A DNA stretch of 64,000 nucleotides, from the NCBI GenBank assembly GCA_041391665.1, contig JAWKNO010000003.1, forward strand, positions 1,116,001 through 1,180,000, in the 5' to 3' direction. The stretch is from Bacteroidia bacterium. Its GTDB lineage: Bacteria > Bacteroidota > Bacteroidia > J057. Made by a program: the position numbers and the translations under genes. Under the pieces are notes generated by a model. That model searched no databases. It was not told the DNA's origin and worked only from the letters and a program-made list of their open reading frames with translations. This document shows, piece by piece, positions 52,294-60,792 of the stretch (its first letter is position 1; every line of letters begins with the position of its first letter).

Positions 52294-53402
52294 GTTATAG
52301 GGCGTTCTATATTCCTTCTAGCCAATTGAGGCAATTTTCTACACATTTTATATAATTCGAAAGCTCTGTTCCATTAAGAGATAAATTTGCTCCGTGGGAA
52401 ACTGGATTTCTCTTCTTATCCCAAAACTCTTCAATCACTAGAAAATCATCAAGGTGTTCTGATTCAAAAGATCTATTTACAATTTTGCTGGTTATATGGC
52501 TAATTAGAAGTGGAATATTTGTTTTACTGTTGAAGGTTGTTCCAGTTCTAGGTGGTATTTCCTTTATAAATGCTCCTCGAGAATAGTTTTTTGGAGTTCC
52601 CATTTTTTCTCTATTCCAAATTCTTAAAAAATTAATATCCACAGCAGTATCTAGAGTTTGCGCTATATCAAGTATCGTCCTTCTCGTATCTCCTTTAGAG
52701 GTATAATACATCGAATCCAATAAAGTTGATTTATAAATTAAAGGTTCTACGTTCAAAGCTAGATCATTTAAAGCGGCTATCCATATATCAAGATCAATAA
52801 TTTTCTCATTAAAGGAACTTACAAAAACAGAAGGAGTCCATATAGTAGGTGGGGCTGATGTTGAATTTCCCTTTTGATCAACAGTCTGAGCAATTGAGAT
52901 ATTGTCAAGAAGATATGGTAGATGGCCAATCCACCATTGATTGGTGTAAACTCTTAAAATTTCCATTAGTTTTCGAAAATATTTAAGAACATTTAATTTT
53001 TTATTGGATTTTATATCGACCCTAATAGTATCTACAGGAATATCCTTTCGGTCTTTTCTATTAATATTCCAATTTTCATTTTCTTCAGCTTGAAATGCAG
53101 AAATTCCGATTCCATTTTCATTGAATAAAGGATAAATTGAAACTTTTGGTATTTTGAAATTTGGATTTATTCTTTTCATACCTCCTTCTAAAAAAAGAGC
53201 TTCTTGAGGTTGCGGTGTAAATAATTCATTCGCTGGGCTTGTCCTATAAGGAGGATAAAATTTCCATTCACACTCCTCAATGGTAATTGATACAATTCTG
53301 TTTAGATTTATTTTATCTATAATAAACCAATAAGGAAATGTGAACAAATTCATTTGCCAATTCTCTGAGCTATTCATGTTTTTTCTTTAAATGCCCTATA
53401 AC
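52294..53402 (-). mobile_element. Putative gene cassette, minus orientation
   Basis: GTTATAGGGC at 52294-52303 and GCCCTATAAC at 53393-53402 are exact 10-base inverse complements that closely bracket a single gene (4 and 16 nt from its ends). Upstream on the minus strand the unit is preceded by AAATGCTACACGTGGCGTTT, a diverged version of the cassette-leader repeat. The core sequence is identical to that of the cassette at 60088-60097, 7 kb away on the other strand. Confidence 0.6.
52307..53377 (-). CDS. HEPN-like cassette protein
   Basis: 356 residues, cytoplasmic. The N-terminal ~150 residues are alpha/beta without recognised family. Residues ~195-356 look like an all-helical HEPN domain, IIDLDIWIAALNDLALNVEP and RRTILDIAQTLDTAVDINFL, then EEFWDKKRNPVSHG holding the R-x4-H motif (R-N-P-V-S-H) of HEPN ribonucleases near residue 330. 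ApeA- and Abi-type proteins share this layout. It stands alone between matched inverted cores. RNA cleavage and defence are inferences from the motif. Confidence 0.65.
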   Translation of the reverse strand: MNSSENWQMNLFTFPYWFIIDKINLNRIVSITIEECEWKFYPPYRTSPANELFTPQPQEALFLEGGMKRINPNFKIPKVSIYPLFNENGIGISAFQAEENENWNINRKDRKDIPVDTIRVDIKSNKKLNVLKYFRKLMEILRVYTNQWWIGHLPYLLDNISIAQTVDQKGNSTSAPPTIWTPSVFVSSFNEKIIDLDIWIAALNDLALNVEPLIYKSTLLDSMYYTSKGDTRRTILDIAQTLDTAVDINFLRIWNREKMGTPKNYSRGAFIKEIPPRTGTTFNSKTNIPLLISHITSKIVNRSFESEHLDDFLVIEEFWDKKRNPVSHGANLSLNGTELSNYIKCVENCLNWLEGI

Positions 53403-53521
53403 ACCCGCATAAACGCCACGTGTAGCATTTACTTCCTTGTATCCCCCAGAATCCCCCACCCCTAAACCTACCAAAATCCCTCCATTCTGCCAAATATTTT
53501 ACATGGCTGTAATAGGGGGGT

Positions 53522-54490
53522 TCACCAGGCCCATTTCCAGGGAAGGTTTTTGTCATTTCCTGTTTTTCCCGCCTTATACTCGCTGATTTTTGTGTTTAGC
53601 ATCGGGCTAAACTTCTTCGCGCCCTGGGTGCGCAGGTGGTTGGAGTCAAAAAAGTCTGCGGCTTCAAACCGGGGGTCACGGGTGAAATCAAAATAGGGGA
53701 CCTCCCACGCAGCGCTGAGGGAGTCCATCACCGCTGTCATCGCCGCGTACCGCTCCGGTCGGGTGTTTTCGATGTAGGTCATGTACATCGGCGGGGAAAT
53801 CAATATGAGGTCTATATCCCGTTCCTTGCATTTTTGGATGATCGCTGCAATCCTGCCTGTGTTGACGGGGATCAGTTCTTCAAAATAAAACCGGTCGTGA
53901 TAAGGCCCTACGTCTTTGCCGCTTTTTTCGAGGTCTTTTTGTTCGTCTGTCGCAAACCAGCCATTGCGTCTGAACTCCACCAGTGAATCGCCTTTCGTAT
54001 AATAACTGATCGTGCGGTCCACACTGGTTTTGATGGTGAACAGATTCACAATGCTATAGCTTTTTATCGAAAACGGATTGGTAAACGCACTGCTTCCGTA
54101 AAACAACCGGTAATGATAACTCCGGTTAAAATCTCCTGGATTCCGGTCTGACTCTGCGCCCAATGAAGGGTAGGATATGGGCAAAATCACCGTTTCCAGT
54201 GAAGTCATTTTATCGATATATTTTTCGAAAAGAAAATGATCAAAATACAATGTCTGCGCTGTAGCTGATAGGTTAAACGCTAAACCGTCAAGTGAGTCGG
54301 GAATAATCGCCAGATAGGTATGCGAACTCCCCAATACCAAAGTCTGCCACTCGGGCAAATGGGCTTCCAGCAATTGTTTTTTATGGGTGTAGTCGTTGGG
54401 AATCGTGCGCTGTATCATTTCCAGAATAAACAATGCCGCCAGCACCGGAAGGCTGAACCATAGGATTCGTATGAGAAATCTTGTGATCAT
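53522..54490 (-). CDS. SGNH-like acyltransferase partner of MBOAT
   Basis: 322 residues with one N-terminal membrane anchor (about 5-27). VLGSSHTYLAI carries the block I serine region, and DFFDSNHLRTQGAKKFS the D-x-x-H of block V, as in SGNH/DUF1574 or AlgJ/DltD-like proteins. It starts 6 nt after the MBOAT gene. Pairs of this kind move acetyl or other acyl groups across the inner membrane onto an exopolysaccharide or teichoic-acid-like polymer. The polymer here is unknown. Confidence 0.82.
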   Translation of the reverse strand: MITRFLIRILWFSLPVLAALFILEMIQRTIPNDYTHKKQLLEAHLPEWQTLVLGSSHTYLAIIPDSLDGLAFNLSATAQTLYFDHFLFEKYIDKMTSLETVILPISYPSLGAESDRNPGDFNRSYHYRLFYGSSAFTNPFSIKSYSIVNLFTIKTSVDRTISYYTKGDSLVEFRRNGWFATDEQKDLEKSGKDVGPYHDRFYFEELIPVNTGRIAAIIQKCKERDIDLILISPPMYMTYIENTRPERYAAMTAVMDSLSAAWEVPYFDFTRDPRFEAADFFDSNHLRTQGAKKFSPMLNTKISEYKAGKTGNDKNLPWKWAW

Positions 54491-54496
54491 TGTCTG

Positions 54497-55939
54497 TTAA
54501 AACTGAAAGTAAATAAACGCCCTGCGATCGTAATTGTAATACAACACCACAAAGGTCAATGCATAATACACCGACCAGCGAAGTACCGGATGCCAGTTCT
54601 CAATCTGTAACGGAAAAGTCTTTTTGTAATACATCTGCAACCATTCGACCCCGATAAACAGCACCATCCAGTACATATATTTGCGGTAGGCCATCGGCAC
54701 GGTAAACAAACTCGCCGAAAACATGTGCGAAAGGTAGGAAATCGCTGTTTTTATATCCTTCGACATAAAAAACACCAGGGCAAACAGGTTCATCGCCCAG
54801 GTAATGCTCATCTCCAGTGCGGCTCTCAGCGTGCCTTTTACGGTAAAGGGAGGTTTGGTCAGCAGTACGGAGGTTTTGAGCTGGGGGAATAAAATATAGG
54901 GAATGTGGTACAATCCATGCAAAAATCCCCAAACCACGAAAGTCCAGTTGGCACCGTGCCACAACCCGCTGGCCGTGAAGGTGATCATATAGTTGCGGAT
55001 TAGTGTCCATTTGCTGGTAACCATTTTTCCGCCGCTCAGAGAGAGAAACACATAATCTTTAAACCAGGAAGTCAGGGAAATATGCCACCGGCGCCAGAAG
55101 TCCATGATGTCGCGGGCGAAATACGGGTAGTTGAAATTGCGCATCAGGTCGAAGCCCATCAGCCGCGCGGTGCCTATCGCAATATCCGAATACCCCGAAA
55201 AGTCGCAGTAAAGCTGGAAAGCAAAGAAAAATACGGCCATTAAAAGAATAATCCCCGGATGAAGTTCGTGCCAGGCGGTGATTTCGTCCACTACAACGCC
55301 GAGTGTGTCGGCAATGACGACTTTTTTAAACAATCCCCACAAAATCTGGCGCAGTCCGTCTTTGGCGCGGTCAAATTCAAAGGTTCGCAATTTGCGAAAC
55401 TGTGGTAAAAAGTTGGAGGCGCGCTCGATCGGCCCTGCGACGAGCTGGGGAAAAAAGCTGACAAACGCCAGAAATGCGACCAGGTCGCGTTCTGCGGCAA
55501 AACGTTTGCGGTAGATATCGAGCGTATAACTCAGTGTCTGGAAGGTATAAAAACTGATCCCTACAGGGAGAATAATCTGCAGCGTGCGGCTGCCTACTTC
55601 ATAGCCCATCGAACGGAAAAGTTCGATAAATGAGTCAACAAAAAAGCCGTAATATTTGAATACGGCCAACAGCCCCAGATTGATAACGAGGCTGACATGC
55701 AACCACCTTTTGCGGGTTTTTATATCATCAGAATCATCGATTTTTTTTCCCGCTACATAATCCACCAGAGAACTGAGCATAATAAGACCGAGGAAACGCC
55801 AGTCCCACCAGCCGTAGAAAAAATAACTGGCAATCAGGATGAGAATATTTTGTAAACGAAGGTTTTTACTGGTGGCAAACCAGTAAAGACCAAAAACGAG
55901 CACATAAAAAAAGCCAAATTCAAGCGTATTGTACAGCAT
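54497..55939 (-). CDS. MBOAT-family O-acyltransferase (AlgI/DltB-like)
   Basis: 480 residues, about eleven membrane segments. The MBOAT signature is complete: LPVGISFYTFQTLSYTLDIY, FPQLVAGPIERASNFLPQF, then DFWRRWHISLTSWFKDYVFL and SGLWHGANWTFVVWGFLHG with the invariant histidine of WHG. It moves acyl groups from a cytoplasmic donor to the periplasmic side. The partner SGNH protein gene follows directly (53522). Confidence 0.95.
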   Translation of the reverse strand: MLYNTLEFGFFYVLVFGLYWFATSKNLRLQNILILIASYFFYGWWDWRFLGLIMLSSLVDYVAGKKIDDSDDIKTRKRWLHVSLVINLGLLAVFKYYGFFVDSFIELFRSMGYEVGSRTLQIILPVGISFYTFQTLSYTLDIYRKRFAAERDLVAFLAFVSFFPQLVAGPIERASNFLPQFRKLRTFEFDRAKDGLRQILWGLFKKVVIADTLGVVVDEITAWHELHPGIILLMAVFFFAFQLYCDFSGYSDIAIGTARLMGFDLMRNFNYPYFARDIMDFWRRWHISLTSWFKDYVFLSLSGGKMVTSKWTLIRNYMITFTASGLWHGANWTFVVWGFLHGLYHIPYILFPQLKTSVLLTKPPFTVKGTLRAALEMSITWAMNLFALVFFMSKDIKTAISYLSHMFSASLFTVPMAYRKYMYWMVLFIGVEWLQMYYKKTFPLQIENWHPVLRWSVYYALTFVVLYYNYDRRAFIYFQF

Positions 55940-56079
55940 CTGACTGCAATCCTGATTAAATCAACGCAAATTGAAATATTTCCGGAGTTAAAAAACTTCC
56001 TGTTGCCCAAACAGGCAAATTCTTAACCTTAACGGCCAGCCAAGCTATTCAATTGCATAGAAAATACAAGGACATAATC

Positions 56080-56527
56080 ACGGAGTTGCTGACGTTGTTC
56101 ATGCAAAGGTATGCCCCACGCGATTTTTTGCGTCTTTGCGTGAACCGTCACGATGTTGATCGGAGATCATCCCCATGTTTTGGAACGCAGATTACGCAGA
56201 GTACCACGCATCTGCTAAGGCAGACAGGAATTAACGCAGATGCCTTTGCGTACTCTGCGTGAACCGTCACGATGTTGATCGGAGATCACCCCCTGTTTTG
56301 GAACGCAGATTAACGCAGATGCCTTTGCGAAACTCTGCGATTCCTTTGCGTACTCTGCGTGAACCGTCACGATGTTGATCGGAGATCACCCCCTGTTTTG
56401 GAACGCAGATTACGCAGAGTACCACGCATCTGCATGGGCAGACAGGAATTAACGCAGATGCCTTTGCGAAACTCTGCGATTCCTTTGCGTACTCTGCGTG
56501 AACCGTCACGATGTTGATCGGAGATCA
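56080..56527. repeat. Tandem array of CGCAGAG-word repeats
   Basis: The phrase GAACCGTCACGATGTTGATC followed by GGAGATCA occurs four times (starting near 56141, 56260, 56361 and 56501), with units of about 120, 101 and 140 bp. In between are shuffled blocks such as GGAACGCAGATTACGCAGAG, TACCACGCATCTGC, TTAACGCAGATGCC and TTTGCGTACTCTGCG. The words match the interiors of the hairpin elements at 36302 and 45761, but the CGGAATTATAAAC ends are absent. It stops 12 nt before the MBL gene's stop codon. Confidence 0.75.
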
Positions 56528-56539
56528 TGAGAAAAACCT

Positions 56540-57808
56540 TCACCTCGACCTGTACGGCCCAAACGTAGCCAGTACTTCGCGCTGTGCGGAGGCATCATTG
56601 AGCACAAATACCTGATAGGTTTCGCCTCCCGGCGCAACCCGCACCACAATATGCCCGTGACGGCTTTGATACGAATTTTCAATCCGGCTGCCGATAACGA
56701 GTTCGTTGGATTCGAGCATATCTGTCGAAAACACAGCTCTTTCTCCCGGATAAATCACCTTTGAAGTAATACGCCGCAATACATCATCACCGGGGTGATC
56801 TGACGACCAGGTCTGGCCGATCCATACGCGGGGGCGAAGGGTGCGCACATAAAAAGCGCTTTGAGAGTCGCGGTTTCCGTGGTGGTTGAGCGTAGCGACA
56901 TCTACCGGTCCGATCACCGGGGCGACATTTGCTTCGAGGCTGTTGAAGTCGCCTTCTCCGATTGCATTTATTCCGGCAAGATCTCCTCCGGTAAAATAGT
57001 CAAATGCCCCATACGTGATGCGGATGGCATTGCTCAGCGGATTTTCACCGGGATACTGCCCCGGTTCAAACAAGCTGATAAATTGTTCATCCTCAAAGCC
57101 TGTCCATACCTGGCCGTTGGAGGAAATATTGCGCACATAAAATTCCGGCCACTTTTCCGGCTGGTGTTTCAATACAATCTGGCTGCGCGAACCGGGTTTT
57201 AGCTTTTCGTGAATCAGCCCGCTGTTTGCCTGATGATAATCAGAAAATTTCCAGTACTCGCGCAGGGTCTGGAGAATATGGTATTCGTCGCTTTCTGCGT
57301 TTTGGGCAAAAATCGGGTCTTTGAGGTTAATGGGAAAATCATATCCTCTGTCCAGAAGGGTGCGGATAGGAATCTGTTCTCCTACGCCCATGATTCCTGT
57401 AAGGGCATATCCGCCTTTGGGTGAAAGTTTACGGGTTTTGTCCCATTCCCCAAAATGATCATCGTGGTAATGGGTAATCAGCGCGTAGTCTATCACGGGC
57501 GGTTTTCCTTTGGGTGCAAACTGGCGGATATAATCTGCAATCCACTCAGGAGCCGTGTGGCTTCGGTCGGGTTTGAGGGTGCTGTTGCGCGGAGAAAGAG
57601 TACGCGGGTGTGTTTCGGAAATATCTCCGGCATCAACGACGAGCGTTGTCCCATCCGGAAAAACCAGATAAGCAGCATCTCCCCTTCCGGTGCTGATATG
57701 ATGAATGTCCAGAAAACCTTCTTGCCAGGGAGGCAAAGAAGCCCCGGTTTGGGAAAAAAGACTGCCTGAAAAGATCAGCCCGGCCAGTAACCAGAAGATT
57801 CGGATCAT
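56540..57808 (-). CDS. Secreted MBL-fold hydrolase
   Basis: 422 residues with a signal peptide (MIRIFWLLAGLIFSGSLFSQ). The metallo-beta-lactamase motif is HYHDDH at residues 113-118, preceded by the strand VVDAGD. NHHG in VATLNHHGNRD and a late H give the remaining ligands, as in ComEC-type and secreted MBL nucleases or esterases. The opening LDIHHISTGRGDAAYLVFPD is typical of this ComEC-like group. Substrate unknown. The next gene upstream is a phosphodiesterase on the same strand, 9 nt apart. Confidence 0.88.
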   Translation of the reverse strand: MIRIFWLLAGLIFSGSLFSQTGASLPPWQEGFLDIHHISTGRGDAAYLVFPDGTTLVVDAGDISETHPRTLSPRNSTLKPDRSHTAPEWIADYIRQFAPKGKPPVIDYALITHYHDDHFGEWDKTRKLSPKGGYALTGIMGVGEQIPIRTLLDRGYDFPINLKDPIFAQNAESDEYHILQTLREYWKFSDYHQANSGLIHEKLKPGSRSQIVLKHQPEKWPEFYVRNISSNGQVWTGFEDEQFISLFEPGQYPGENPLSNAIRITYGAFDYFTGGDLAGINAIGEGDFNSLEANVAPVIGPVDVATLNHHGNRDSQSAFYVRTLRPRVWIGQTWSSDHPGDDVLRRITSKVIYPGERAVFSTDMLESNELVIGSRIENSYQSRHGHIVVRVAPGGETYQVFVLNDASAQREVLATFGPYRSR

Positions 57809-57817
57809 GATGGGCTG

Positions 57818-58765
57818 TTATTTTGTATAATCTTCTACGGGATAATTGGCTGCGGGAACCTCAAATCCTTCAAAAGCACAACTCACCGGACGCCCGATCC
57901 AGGCATATGGGCGGATCAGGTTCAGTGCAAAAGCGACAGTTGCGGCATTGTCGTATTGGTAAACGGGAACCGGAATTTCATATCCTTTTTTGATTCCCTT
58001 GCCCCAGAGTATAAAGGGAATTTCCATTTCAGCCAGCGAATAACCGCCGTGGCCTTTATCGATTCCGCCGTGATCTGCACAAATTAATACCATGGTATTT
58101 TCAGCCATACCTGTTGATTGAATGGCGGCCAGCATATTGCCGATCAGGCTGTCGGCGCGCGCTACCGAGGTATAATATTCGGGGCTTCCGTGACCAAATT
58201 CGTGCCCGGCATGATCGACATGATCGAGGTGGATGAAGGCAAAAACGGGCTGTTTTTCGCGGATATAGTTGACGGCCAGATCTGTGGTGCCTGCTTCCGT
58301 GCTGTCGTGAGCATCGTAGTCCACCGCACTTTTTTCAAACAACCTGCCAAAGTCTCCCCAGTGGTAGATCGCACCAATTTCCGCGCCCGGAAGTTGTTTA
58401 TTAACTTCACCGAATATGGTGGGGAAAATATCTTCCGTACCTTTTACCACCGGCGGGAGAATAAAATCGTCCCTTTTATAGCTATTGCTGTGAACCCCAT
58501 GTTGTTCGACATCTGCACCCATGATCATCGAGGCCCAGTTTGAGCTGGAACTGCTCGGTGTTACAGAGCGGGCGTGCAGGCTGAAAGCACCTTCCTTCAT
58601 CAGGAAGTCAAGGTTGGGCGTCTTTGCTTTGCGGATACCGTCGGGGCTTAGGCCGTCAACGCCGATCACAACTACGTGTTTTATGCCCACAGGCATCTCA
58701 GCCAGCGGTTGGGTGCAGGCAGCCAGAAGCAGCGCTGACAAAAGGATTGGGAAATAACGTTTCAT
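57818..58765 (-). CDS. Type I phosphodiesterase / alkaline phosphatase-fold lipoprotein
   Basis: 315 residues with a lipoprotein signal (LLSALLLAAC). The alkaline phosphatase superfamily metal sites are visible: VVVIGVDGLSPDGI for the first Asp, a Ser nucleophile in the PSSSSSNWASMIMG segment, HLDHVDHAGHEFG and ICADHGGIDKGHGG for the paired Asp and His ligands. This corresponds to the nucleotide pyrophosphatase/phosphodiesterase branch. It acts outside the inner membrane and is transcribed with the MBL-fold hydrolase gene. Confidence 0.9.
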   Translation of the reverse strand: MKRYFPILLSALLLAACTQPLAEMPVGIKHVVVIGVDGLSPDGIRKAKTPNLDFLMKEGAFSLHARSVTPSSSSSNWASMIMGADVEQHGVHSNSYKRDDFILPPVVKGTEDIFPTIFGEVNKQLPGAEIGAIYHWGDFGRLFEKSAVDYDAHDSTEAGTTDLAVNYIREKQPVFAFIHLDHVDHAGHEFGHGSPEYYTSVARADSLIGNMLAAIQSTGMAENTMVLICADHGGIDKGHGGYSLAEMEIPFILWGKGIKKGYEIPVPVYQYDNAATVAFALNLIRPYAWIGRPVSCAFEGFEVPAANYPVEDYTK

Positions 58766-59109
58766 GTTTTGAAAACTTAGTTTATTCGGGCAAATACCCC
58801 CGCTTTCATTATCTGAAAATTAAGGTAATGAAAAATCGAGTCTGTTCACAAGTTTGTTCACAGAGGTGTAGCAAGGAAGAGGACAAAACAAGTGCGCGCA
58901 AACCCAAATGTCGGTGTTGTCCGTCAGTTGCTTCTCCGAAGGAACTGCTCCTCATTAGCGCGAAAAATGTTTCTCCGTTGGAGGAAACCGGGCAGCGCGT
59001 TACTGCGCAAAACCTTGGGCAAACCAGAGGTGGTAGCCTGGAGGCCCGTTTCACCTCTTTTTTTCAGGTATTGCGCCTTAGCGCGCGTGAGGACAAATGC
59101 GCTAACCCC
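58766..59109. other. Noncoding stretch, no gene supported
   Basis: Several overlapping open frames exist in both directions, but none has a sensible protein composition. The sequence holds GCGCG-rich words (AGCGCGAAAAATG, TAGCGCGCGTGAGG) and leads into the short tandem repeat at 59110. It looks like degraded or repeat-derived DNA upstream of a cassette group. Confidence 0.4.
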
Positions 59110-59155
59110 CAATAGCCAATAGCTAATAGCCAACAGCCAATAGCCAACAGCCAAG
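59110..59155 (+). repeat. Short tandem repeat (AATAGCC/AACAGCC)
   Basis: About six imperfect 7-bp units, AATAGCC alternating with AACAGCC and one AATAGCT, in a 46-nt run. No function apparent. Its position, at the left edge of the cassette group 59209-61773, may be accidental. Confidence 0.7.
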
Positions 59156-59208
59156 ACCCCATGATTTTGGTTTGCGCCCGCATCAGCCTCTGACCTTTTT
59201 GTTTGAAG

Positions 59209-59336
59209 GCCAGTAGCTCCGCGTGACAGCCGGGATATATCCCTGCCAGATGTTTGTAAATCTGCGGGAAAGGGAAGATATTCGTAAGAGCCAATAAGAA
59301 AATAAACGCTAGGTGTAGCGTATATACGGAGCCCAT
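59209..59336 (+). repeat. Cassette-leader repeat before TPR gene
   Basis: Contains GCCGGGATATATCCCTGCCA, GATGTTTGTAAATC, GATATTCGTAAGAG, AATAAGAAAATAAACGCT and AGGTGTAGCGTATATACGGA. It is the best-preserved long version of the repeat at 3690-3790, and the left half also matches 74-150. It ends in GGAGCCCATT, whose AGCCC is inverse to the GGGCT of the core at 59960 beyond the next gene. Confidence 0.65.
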
Positions 59337-59355
59337 TTTAAAAAGACGACACAGA

Positions 59356-59949
59356 ATGACCGATATTTCAACACTTGAACGACTGACCAAAGAAAATCCA
59401 CTTGACTATGGGTATTGGAACGACCTTGGAATTGAGTATAAAAAACAAGGACGACTAAGAGACTCTATCATTTCATATTTGAATGGAGTAAACGCAATTT
59501 TTCAGAACATTTATTTGCAACTGAAAAACACAAAAGACAATGAATTTTTCGGACTTGAAACTTTGGGAGAGAAAGCAAATCATAAATTTTGGTTGGACAG
59601 GACAATTGACTGTATTACAGCCTACGCCAAGACAGAAGGAATTTCAAGTATTCGTTTCCCAGACGGTCAAACAGCAATCAGGTTTTCAGACAAAGCAACA
59701 TACGGTGGTCTTCTTTACTTTGACAAAGACAATGTGAGATATGTGCTTCCAAACTTCATTCACACTTTTGCAGACTGTTTGACTTGGAACAAGATTTATG
59801 CGACCTATCTAAATAACATTGGCGTTGCATATGCGGAAATGGGAAACAATGACAAGGCAAGAGAATATTTTAAAGAATCAATTGCATTTACACCATTTGG
59901 GACGGACTATCCAAATCCTGTAATCGGACTTAAAGAACTTGACGAATGA
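59356..59949 (+). CDS. TPR-like cassette protein
   Basis: 197 residues. Two tetratricopeptide-like hairpins are visible: DYGYWNDLGIEYKKQGRLRD at about 17-36, and NIGVAYAEMGNNDKAREYFK near 157-176. Between them lies a non-repeat stretch with FPDGQTAIRFSDKATYG. AT-rich, single, and followed after 10 nt by an attC-like repeat. It is likely a small cytoplasmic interaction protein; function unknown. Confidence 0.72.
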   Translation: MTDISTLERLTKENPLDYGYWNDLGIEYKKQGRLRDSIISYLNGVNAIFQNIYLQLKNTKDNEFFGLETLGEKANHKFWLDRTIDCITAYAKTEGISSIRFPDGQTAIRFSDKATYGGLLYFDKDNVRYVLPNFIHTFADCLTWNKIYATYLNNIGVAYAEMGNNDKAREYFKESIAFTPFGTDYPNPVIGLKELDE

Positions 59950-59959
59950 CAAGAAAAAC

Positions 59960-60098
59960 GGGCTATAACAGCACCTACCCAAAAGTGGCGGTTCAGTGGT
60001 TAAATCAAGTTTTGTGCTACTATCAAAGTTCGTGCTTGGTTGACAGTGAAGTGCTTCGAAATCGCCACCTTCGGGTAGCTGCAAACTGTTATAGGGCA
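59960..60098 (+). repeat. attC-like repeat, copy B
   Basis: The clearest copy. GGGCTATAACAGCACCTACC then CAAAAGTGGCGGTTCAGTGG opens it; ATCGCCACCTTCGGGTAGCT then GCAAACTGTTATAGGGC closes it. CTATAACAG pairs with CTGTTATAG, and CTACCCAAAAGTGGCG pairs with CGCCACCTTCGGGTAG (12 or more pairs with a few bulges), leaving a ~75-nt loop. The design, two nested inverted segments with unpaired bases, is that of an integron attC folded from one strand. Confidence 0.8.
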
Positions 60099-60105
60099 TT
60101 TAAAA

Positions 60106-60612
60106 ATGACCATGTTTAAGAGAAAAAAATTGTCAGACATATATTCAGAATATCTTGTGACAAACGAAAATCTGTTTGAAAAACAAGATATGTTAGAAAA
60201 ATTCTGGACAGGTAGTAAAACCTATAAAACTGAAAATTTACAATTTTTAGAAGCTGCGGTTACCGACAAGGACACACAAAAATTAAAGTTTTCTATTGCT
60301 ATGGCTTTTCGAGATGGGCTGGACAAGGACTATTCCGACATTTTCTATAAGCTCATTCTTGAAACTTGGCACGAAGAACATGAAGACATTGTTGAAATAG
60401 TTTTCGACTTTAAAGAAGAAAGATATTGCGAAGCACTTTTAAAAATAGCCATGGAAGACAAGATTTACCGAAAGTTTGACGATGAAAACGAATCTACTTT
60501 AAGGAAATGTGTTAATGCATTGGTAGCTATAAACACAAAAAAATCAAAGGATATTCTTGAAAAATTAATCCTAACGAAAAACCCGAATGTTAGATATGCT
60601 CTTGAGACATAG
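60106..60612 (+). CDS. HEAT-like cassette protein
   Basis: 168 residues (ATG 60106; an in-frame ATG six bases later is equally possible). All-helical, with repeated LxxL-type helices (EALLKIAMEDKIYRKFDDEN, NALVAINTKKSKDILEKLIL) typical of HEAT or PBS-lyase repeats, often seen in immunity-type proteins. The unit carries CTGTTATAGGG at 60086-60096 and CCCTATAACAG at 60624-60634, an exact 11-base inverse pair, just outside the gene. Function unknown. Confidence 0.72.
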   Translation: MTMFKRKKLSDIYSEYLVTNENLFEKQDMLEKFWTGSKTYKTENLQFLEAAVTDKDTQKLKFSIAMAFRDGLDKDYSDIFYKLILETWHEEHEDIVEIVFDFKEERYCEALLKIAMEDKIYRKFDDENESTLRKCVNALVAINTKKSKDILEKLILTKNPNVRYALET

Positions 60613-60622
60613 AAATAAAAAC

Positions 60623-60763
60623 ACCCTATAACAGCACCTACCCAAAAGTGGCGGTTCAGTGCTCCGCATCAACATTTGTGGTTAATCAAAGTTTGGTTCT
60701 CCGCATCAACATTTGTGCTAAAAATCCCCACCTTCGCCAAGCCCGAAACCGTTATGCAACAGC
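60623..60763 (+). repeat. attC-like repeat, copy D
   Basis: Begins ACCCTATAACAGCACCTACC then CAAAAGTGGCGGTTCAGTG as in copy B, and ends CCCCACCTTCGCCAAGCCC then AAACCGTTATGCAACAGC. The loop holds a duplicated CTCCGCATCAACATTTGTG (60661 and 60700), unlike other copies. It lies between the HEAT-like gene and the secreted protein gene. Confidence 0.75.
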
Positions 60764-60792
60764 TTAAAAGACAACGAAACACAAACAAACAA

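Noticed and set aside
56080..56527. CRISPR array
   Set aside because: Repeat spacing is irregular (about 100-140 bp), the 'spacers' are permutations of the same words, and no cas gene is nearby.
58624..59115. Long plus-strand frames over the phosphodiesterase start and the following gap
   Set aside because: They run antisense through the real gene and then through repeat-like DNA; composition is basic and cysteine-rich in a way typical of out-of-frame reading.
60676..60792. Longer start for the secreted cassette protein
   Set aside because: The frame crosses an attC-like repeat, and the signal peptide begins at ATG 60793.
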